Assembly (NCBI GenBank): GCA_044359175.1
Contig: JBIKMO010000174.1
Coordinates: forward strand, 1 to 9,099
Source: UBA4615 sp044359175
GTDB lineage: Bacteria > Pseudomonadota > Gammaproteobacteria > Burkholderiales > Burkholderiaceae_E
Length of the DNA: 9,099 nucleotides
Direction of reading: 5' to 3'
Shown one piece after another: positions 5,906-9,099 of this stretch (its first letter is position 1; each line of letters starts with the position of its first letter). The notes under the pieces are model-generated. The model was not told the DNA's origin and did not search any database. It worked only from the letters and a program-made list of their open reading frames with translations. The position numbers were made by a program, and so were the translations under genes.

Positions 5906-7026
5906 CCCGCCGCGCGCGCCGCCGGCTGCTCGCCCGCGCGCTCGCCGCAGGCTGGACCGCGGCCGGAGCCGGCGCGCTGCGGGCGGGGTCCGCGCGTGCG
6001 TCGGCGCAAACCGACTGGGCCCCGGTGCTGCCCGGCCCGATGCGGTTCCCGCAGGACTTCGGCGCCCACCCGCAGTTCCGCACCGAATGGTGGTACGTGA
6101 CCGGCTGGCTGCAGCGGCCGGGCGGCAACGACTGCGGCTTCCAGGTGACCTTCTTTCGCAGCCGCACCGCCCACCCGCAGGCCAACCCGTCGCGATTCTC
6201 GCCGTCGCAACTGGTGCTCGCGCACGCGGCGCTCGCCCTGCCCGAGCGCGGACGCCTGGTGCACGCCGAACGCTCCGCGCGGCTCGGCTTCGGTCTGGCG
6301 GGCGCCGACGCCGGCGACACCCGGGTGTGGCTCGGCACCGGTGCGCGCGCCTGGTCGATGACGCGCGACCCGGCCACCGACCGGTACGACACTCGCATCG
6401 TCGCGAAGGACTTCGCCCTCGAACTGACGCTGGCTGCGCACGAGCCGCCGCTGCTGCAGGGCGACGGCGGCCTGTCGCGAAAGGGCCCCCGGCCCCAGCA
6501 GGCGAGCCGCTACTACAGCCGGCCGCAGCTTCGGGTGTCCGGCTCGATCGCCGACGGCGGACCCCGAGTGCCGGTGACCGGGCGCGCGTGGTTCGACCAC
6601 GAGTGGTCGAGCGAGATCCTCGACGCGGACTCGGTGGGCTGGGACTGGGTCGGGATCAACCTGGACGATGGCGGCGCGCTGATGGCCTTCCGGATCCGGC
6701 GACGCGACGGTGGCACGACCTGGAGCGACGCGACCCTGCGCACCGGCGCCGAGGCGATCGCACGCACCGGCCTGCGGCCGCAATTCGAGCCGCTGCGCAC
6801 CTGGACATCGTCGCGCACCGGCGGGCGCTGGCCGGTGCAGATGCGGCTGCGGCTCGCCGGCCGTGAGATCGAGCTGCGACCGCTGTTCGACGACCAGGAG
6901 CTCGATGCGCGCGCGAGCACCGGAGCCACCTACTGGGAAGGCGCGGTGGTCGCGCTCGAAGACGGCCGGCGCGTCGGTCGGGGCTACCTCGAACTCACCG
7001 GCTACGCCGGCGCGCTGCGGCTGTGA
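5902..7026 (+). CDS. secreted CrtC/AttH-type lipocalin-like protein (predicted hydrolase/hydratase fold)
   Basis: A 374-residue protein with an Arg-rich N terminus and a hydrophobic stretch ending in ASA before Gln36, which looks like an export signal with a likely cleavage at 35/36. The RRRLLARAL segment resembles a twin-arginine motif, though not a perfect one. Family landmarks are RTEWWYVTGWL (60-70), QVTFFRSR (81-88), SRYYSRPQL (202-210), FDHEWSS (231-237), GWDWVGINL (246-254), TYWEGAV (343-349) and GRGYLELTGY (359-368). These are typical of the two-domain lipocalin-like family that includes carotenoid 1,2-hydratase CrtC and AttH, the periplasmic part of AttEFGH-type ABC systems. No carotenoid genes are nearby, so a transporter partner role is favoured over carotenoid chemistry. 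The GTG start at 5902 overlaps the permease stop as GTGA and has GAGG at 5890-5893, eight bases upstream. No other start precedes the family domain. Exact substrate unknown. Confidence 0.9.
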   Translation: MTRRARRRLLARALAAGWTAAGAGALRAGSARASAQTDWAPVLPGPMRFPQDFGAHPQFRTEWWYVTGWLQRPGGNDCGFQVTFFRSRTAHPQANPSRFSPSQLVLAHAALALPERGRLVHAERSARLGFGLAGADAGDTRVWLGTGARAWSMTRDPATDRYDTRIVAKDFALELTLAAHEPPLLQGDGGLSRKGPRPQQASRYYSRPQLRVSGSIADGGPRVPVTGRAWFDHEWSSEILDADSVGWDWVGINLDDGGALMAFRIRRRDGGTTWSDATLRTGAEAIARTGLRPQFEPLRTWTSSRTGGRWPVQMRLRLAGREIELRPLFDDQELDARASTGATYWEGAVVALEDGRRVGRGYLELTGYAGALRL

Positions 7027-7033
7027 CCGACGC

Positions 7034-7342
7034 TCAGACCCTGCCGGCGCCGAAGCGCCCCAGCGCCTGCTCCGCGCGCATCGTCGCGCGCGCGCGCACC
7101 GCCGGGGGCAGGCGCCTGACCAGGAACGGGATCATGATCATCAGCAGCGCGAGGTCGTCAGCCCAGCCGAACAGCATCAGCAGGTCGGGCAGCAGGTCGA
7201 TCGGGCTCAGCGTGTAGAGCGCCAGACCGAGGATCGCGCCCTTGATCGGCACCGGCGTGTCCGGATCGCGCAGCGCGTACAACAGTACGAGCCCGTCGCG
7301 ACCCGCGGACTTGAAGACTCTCCAGAAGCGAAGCGGCCACAT
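7034..7342 (-). CDS. YkvA family (DUF1232) small membrane protein
   Basis: A 102-residue protein with the DUF1232/YkvA hallmark YTLSPIDLLPD (43-53), followed by GWADD (59-63) and a hydrophobic segment LALLMIMIPFLV (64-75). A first hydrophobic stretch spans about 33-46. Both are probably membrane-associated hairpin helices. The family is widespread in bacteria and has no settled biochemical function. The ATG at 7342 is preceded by a strong Shine-Dalgarno, GGAGGGG at 7356-7350 on the same strand, so the start is well supported. The gene lies 85 bp downstream of gspF on the same strand but has its own ribosome binding site and a hairpin-rich leader, so it may be separately expressed. Its stop is 7 bp from the stop of the convergent lipocalin-like gene. 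Confidence 0.92.
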   Translation of the reverse strand: MWPLRFWRVFKSAGRDGLVLLYALRDPDTPVPIKGAILGLALYTLSPIDLLPDLLMLFGWADDLALLMIMIPFLVRRLPPAVRARATMRAEQALGRFGAGRV

Positions 7343-7349
7343 GGTCGAA

Positions 7350-7356
7350 CCCCTCC
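7350..7356 (-). promoter_or_regulatory. strong ribosome binding site of the YkvA-family gene
   Basis: On the - strand this reads GGAGGGG, seven bases before the ATG at 7342. It is the best Shine-Dalgarno match in the window and decides the start of the small gene. Confidence 0.75.
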
Positions 7357-7358
7357 GT

Positions 7359-7393
7359 CGATCTCAGGATCGTACATGGGGACGTCCGTCCCC
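7359..7393 (-). promoter_or_regulatory. two adjacent inverted repeats between gspF and the YkvA-family gene
   Basis: Bases 7378-7393 form a perfect 6-bp stem (GGGGAC/GTCCCC) with a 4-base loop. Bases 7359-7372 form a 5-bp stem (CGATC/GATCG) with a 4-base loop. Neither is followed by a T-run on the - strand, so a standard intrinsic terminator for gspF is not supported. The - strand hexamer TACGAT at 7374-7369 lies between and across them and is a 4-of-6 -10 candidate for the small gene. The larger palindrome could be an operator or a transcript-processing hairpin. All of this is inference from short motifs. Confidence 0.35.
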
Positions 7394-7427
7394 GGCGCAA
7401 GCACGGTCATCCCGCTCCGTGCGCGCT

Positions 7428-8639
7428 TCAGCGCACCAGCTGGTTGATCTCGATGATCGGCAGCAGGACCGCCAGCACGATCATCAGCACGATCGCGCCC
7501 ATGATCAGGATCAGGATCGGCTCGAGAAGACTGGTGAGCGCGAACGTGCGGCGCTCCACCTCGCCGGAGAGCGTGCTCGCCGTGCGCTCCAGCATGTCCG
7601 GCAGCTCACCGGTCGCCTCGCCGCTGGCGATCATGTGGATCATCACCGGCGGGAACTGCCGGCCGGCCGACAGCGCGCGCGACAGACTCGCGCCCTCGCG
7701 CACCCGCGCGATCGCGTCGGCCACGTTGGCGCGCAGCGCGTCGTTGGTGAGCGTCTGCGCGCCCGCGTCCAGCGCACGGATCAGCGGCACGCCGCTCGCG
7801 GTGAGGATCGCCAGCGTCGAGGCGAAGCGCGCAGTGTTGACGCCCCGGATCAGGCGGCCGAACAGCGGTGCGTCAAGCAGGCGCGCGTGCCAGGCCAGCC
7901 GCAGCGACGGACTGCGCAACGCGTAGCGAAATGCCGCCACCGCCGCCGCCACGCCCAGCCCGAGCAGCCACCCCCAGTGGCGCACGAAGTCCGACACCGC
8001 GATCAGGGCGACGGTGATGAACGGCAGCTTCTGCTTGGTCTGCGTGAACACGCCGACCACCTGCGGCACCACGTAGGTGAGCAGCGCCACGATCACCGCG
8101 AACGCGACCAGCGTGACGATCGCCGGATACGTGAAGGCGAGTTTGACCCGCTGCGAGAGCGCGGTCCGGGACTCGACATAGTCGGCCAGCCGGGACATCA
8201 CCAGCCCCAGGTCGCCCGATTGCTCGCCGGCCGCCACGAGCGCCCGGTACACGTCGGGGAAGTCGCGCGGGTGCTTGCCCATCGAATCGGCGAGGGTCTG
8301 GCCGGCGACCACGTCGCTGCGCACCGCGGCGAACCGGTCGCGCACCGCGGGCCGCTCGGCCTGCTCGACCACCGCGGCAAGCGCACGCTCGAGCGGCAAC
8401 CGCGCCGACAGCAGGCTCGCGAGCTGGCGGGTCGCAAGCGCGAGTTCGACGTCGCGCAGCCGGCCGCCGAGCACGGCACGCGAGCCTTCGGCCGAACGGT
8501 CCTCGAGCGGCGCCACCTGGATCGGCACCAGTCCGCGTTCGCGAAGCGTTCCGCGCGCCTGCCGGGGGCTGTCGGCATCGACGATGCCGCGTTCGATGCG
8601 GCCGGCGGCGTCGGCCGCCTCGAAGCGGTACGCCGGCAT
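7428..8639 (-). CDS. gspF: type II secretion system inner-membrane protein GspF
   Basis: A complete 403-residue protein, matching the roughly 400 residues usual for GspF. It is the polytopic inner-membrane platform protein that couples the GspE ATPase to pseudopilus assembly. The N terminus MPAYRFEAADAAGRIERG and the stretch ARGTLRERGLVPIQV (28-42) are characteristic of GspF rather than pilus PilC. Two repeated T2SSF domains are visible, about 70-193 and 273-395, each with a Gly-Glu motif (AGEQSGDLG at 137-145, ASGEATGELP at 338-347). Membrane helices are at about 169-192, 223-240 and 370-395. The frame runs upstream to base 8909, but the ATG at 8639 matches the family N terminus and overlaps the gspE stop as TGATG, implying translational coupling. 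There is no strong Shine-Dalgarno of its own. It is followed by a YkvA-family gene instead of gspG, so the rest of the secretion cluster lies elsewhere or upstream. Confidence 0.95.
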   Translation of the reverse strand: MPAYRFEAADAAGRIERGIVDADSPRQARGTLRERGLVPIQVAPLEDRSAEGSRAVLGGRLRDVELALATRQLASLLSARLPLERALAAVVEQAERPAVRDRFAAVRSDVVAGQTLADSMGKHPRDFPDVYRALVAAGEQSGDLGLVMSRLADYVESRTALSQRVKLAFTYPAIVTLVAFAVIVALLTYVVPQVVGVFTQTKQKLPFITVALIAVSDFVRHWGWLLGLGVAAAVAAFRYALRSPSLRLAWHARLLDAPLFGRLIRGVNTARFASTLAILTASGVPLIRALDAGAQTLTNDALRANVADAIARVREGASLSRALSAGRQFPPVMIHMIASGEATGELPDMLERTASTLSGEVERRTFALTSLLEPILILIMGAIVLMIVLAVLLPIIEINQLVR

Positions 8640-9099
8640 CAGTCGCGGGTCACCCGTACCACCTCGTCGGCCGAGGTGGTGCCGGCGTGCACCCAGCGCT
8701 GCCCGTCGTCGCGCATCGTCTGCATCCCGTTGCGCTGGGCCGCCGTGCGGATCTCGCCCTCGCCCGCGTTGCGGTGCACGAGCGCGCGGATCGCGTCGTC
8801 GACGACCAGCAGCTCGTAGATGCCCGTACGCCCCGAATAACCGGTGCGGTTGCATGCAAGGCAGCCCACGGCCCGCCAGCCGCGGGTGACCGGATCGGGC
8901 TGCCGGCACTGCGGGCAGAGCTTCCTCACCAGCCGCTGGGCGCCGATGCCCAACAGGCTCGAGCTCAGCAGAAACGGCTCCACGCCCATGTCGATCAGCC
9001 GCGTCACCGCCGACACCGCGTCGTTGGTGTGCAGGGTGGCGAGAACCAGGTGTCCGGTGAGAGACGCCTGCACCGCGATCTGCGCGGTCTCCAGGTCGC
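8639..9099 (-). CDS. gspE: type II secretion ATPase GspE, C-terminal part (5' end outside window)
   Basis: The last 152 residues of a GspE/PilB-family secretion ATPase; the first full codon on the - strand is at 9097. The fragment opens with DLETAQIAVQASLTGHLVLATLHTND, which holds the ETAxIA and His-box regions that follow Walker B in this family. IGAQRLVRKLCPQC and CLACNRTGYSGRTGIYELL follow, forming the tetracysteine zinc site (fragment Cys61, 64, 79, 82). It closes with MRDDGQRW and DEVVRVTRD, as in GspE. GspE hydrolyses ATP in the cytoplasm to drive pseudopilus assembly through GspF and GspL. The spacer between the two Cys pairs is only 14 residues, against 29 in Vibrio cholerae EpsE (C400 to C430). 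Direct overlap with gspF supports GspE over PilB. The Walker A and B motifs are beyond the window edge. Confidence 0.94.
   Translation of the reverse strand, partial: DLETAQIAVQASLTGHLVLATLHTNDAVSAVTRLIDMGVEPFLLSSSLLGIGAQRLVRKLCPQCRQPDPVTRGWRAVGCLACNRTGYSGRTGIYELLVVDDAIRALVHRNAGEGEIRTAAQRNGMQTMRDDGQRWVHAGTTSADEVVRVTRD

Noticed and set aside
5902..7026. Calling the lipocalin-like gene crtC (carotenoid 1,2-hydratase)
   Set aside because: The fold family matches, but no carotenoid genes are nearby, and the operon with an FtsX transporter fits an AttH-type partner better.
7242..8819. Long open frame of 525 codons on the + strand opposite gspF and the YkvA-family gene
   Set aside because: It is His/Arg/Gln-rich low-complexity sequence antisense to two recognised genes and has no family motif.

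Overview
This window is very GC-rich and almost fully coding, from a proteobacterium. The type II secretion genes gspE/gspF, an MttB-free Gram-negative style gene set and the SenA/EgtD pair all point that way. A beta- or gammaproteobacterium is most likely, but the window holds no rRNA or other marker that fixes the genus. There are no tRNAs, rRNAs, mobile elements or CRISPR arrays, and no gene-free stretch over 300 bases.

Region 1 (1-2518) is a histidine-betaine chalcogen region. It opens with the C-terminal part of an EgtB-superfamily nonheme-iron synthase on the + strand. Its C-terminal signature looks more like selenoneine synthase SenA than canonical EgtB. A complete alpha/beta hydrolase follows on the same strand. 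A complete EgtD (histidine trimethyltransferase, hercynine synthase) sits tail-to-tail on the - strand with all expected active-site residues. EgtD would supply the hercynine that the SenA/EgtB enzyme couples to a selenium or sulfur donor. The senB/senC or egtA/egtC/egtE genes needed to settle the chalcogen are outside the window.

Region 2 (2622-7026) is a tightly coupled three-gene + strand operon: a LolD/YbbA-type ABC ATPase, an 855-residue double-FtsX permease and a secreted CrtC/AttH-type lipocalin-like protein. The genes overlap by ATGA and GTGA, so they are probably one export or extraction machine acting on a hydrophobic or envelope substrate with a periplasmic partner. EgtD and this operon start divergently from a 103-bp intergenic region.

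Region 3 (7034-9099) lies on the - strand. It contains the C-terminal end of the type II secretion ATPase GspE, overlapping a complete inner-membrane GspF. A small YkvA/DUF1232 membrane protein with its own strong ribosome binding site follows. That gene ends 7 bp from the convergent lipocalin-like gene.

The most interesting observation is the likely SenA next to EgtD, which suggests selenoneine (selenium) rather than only ergothioneine (sulfur) biosynthesis. All other loci belong to recognisable families.
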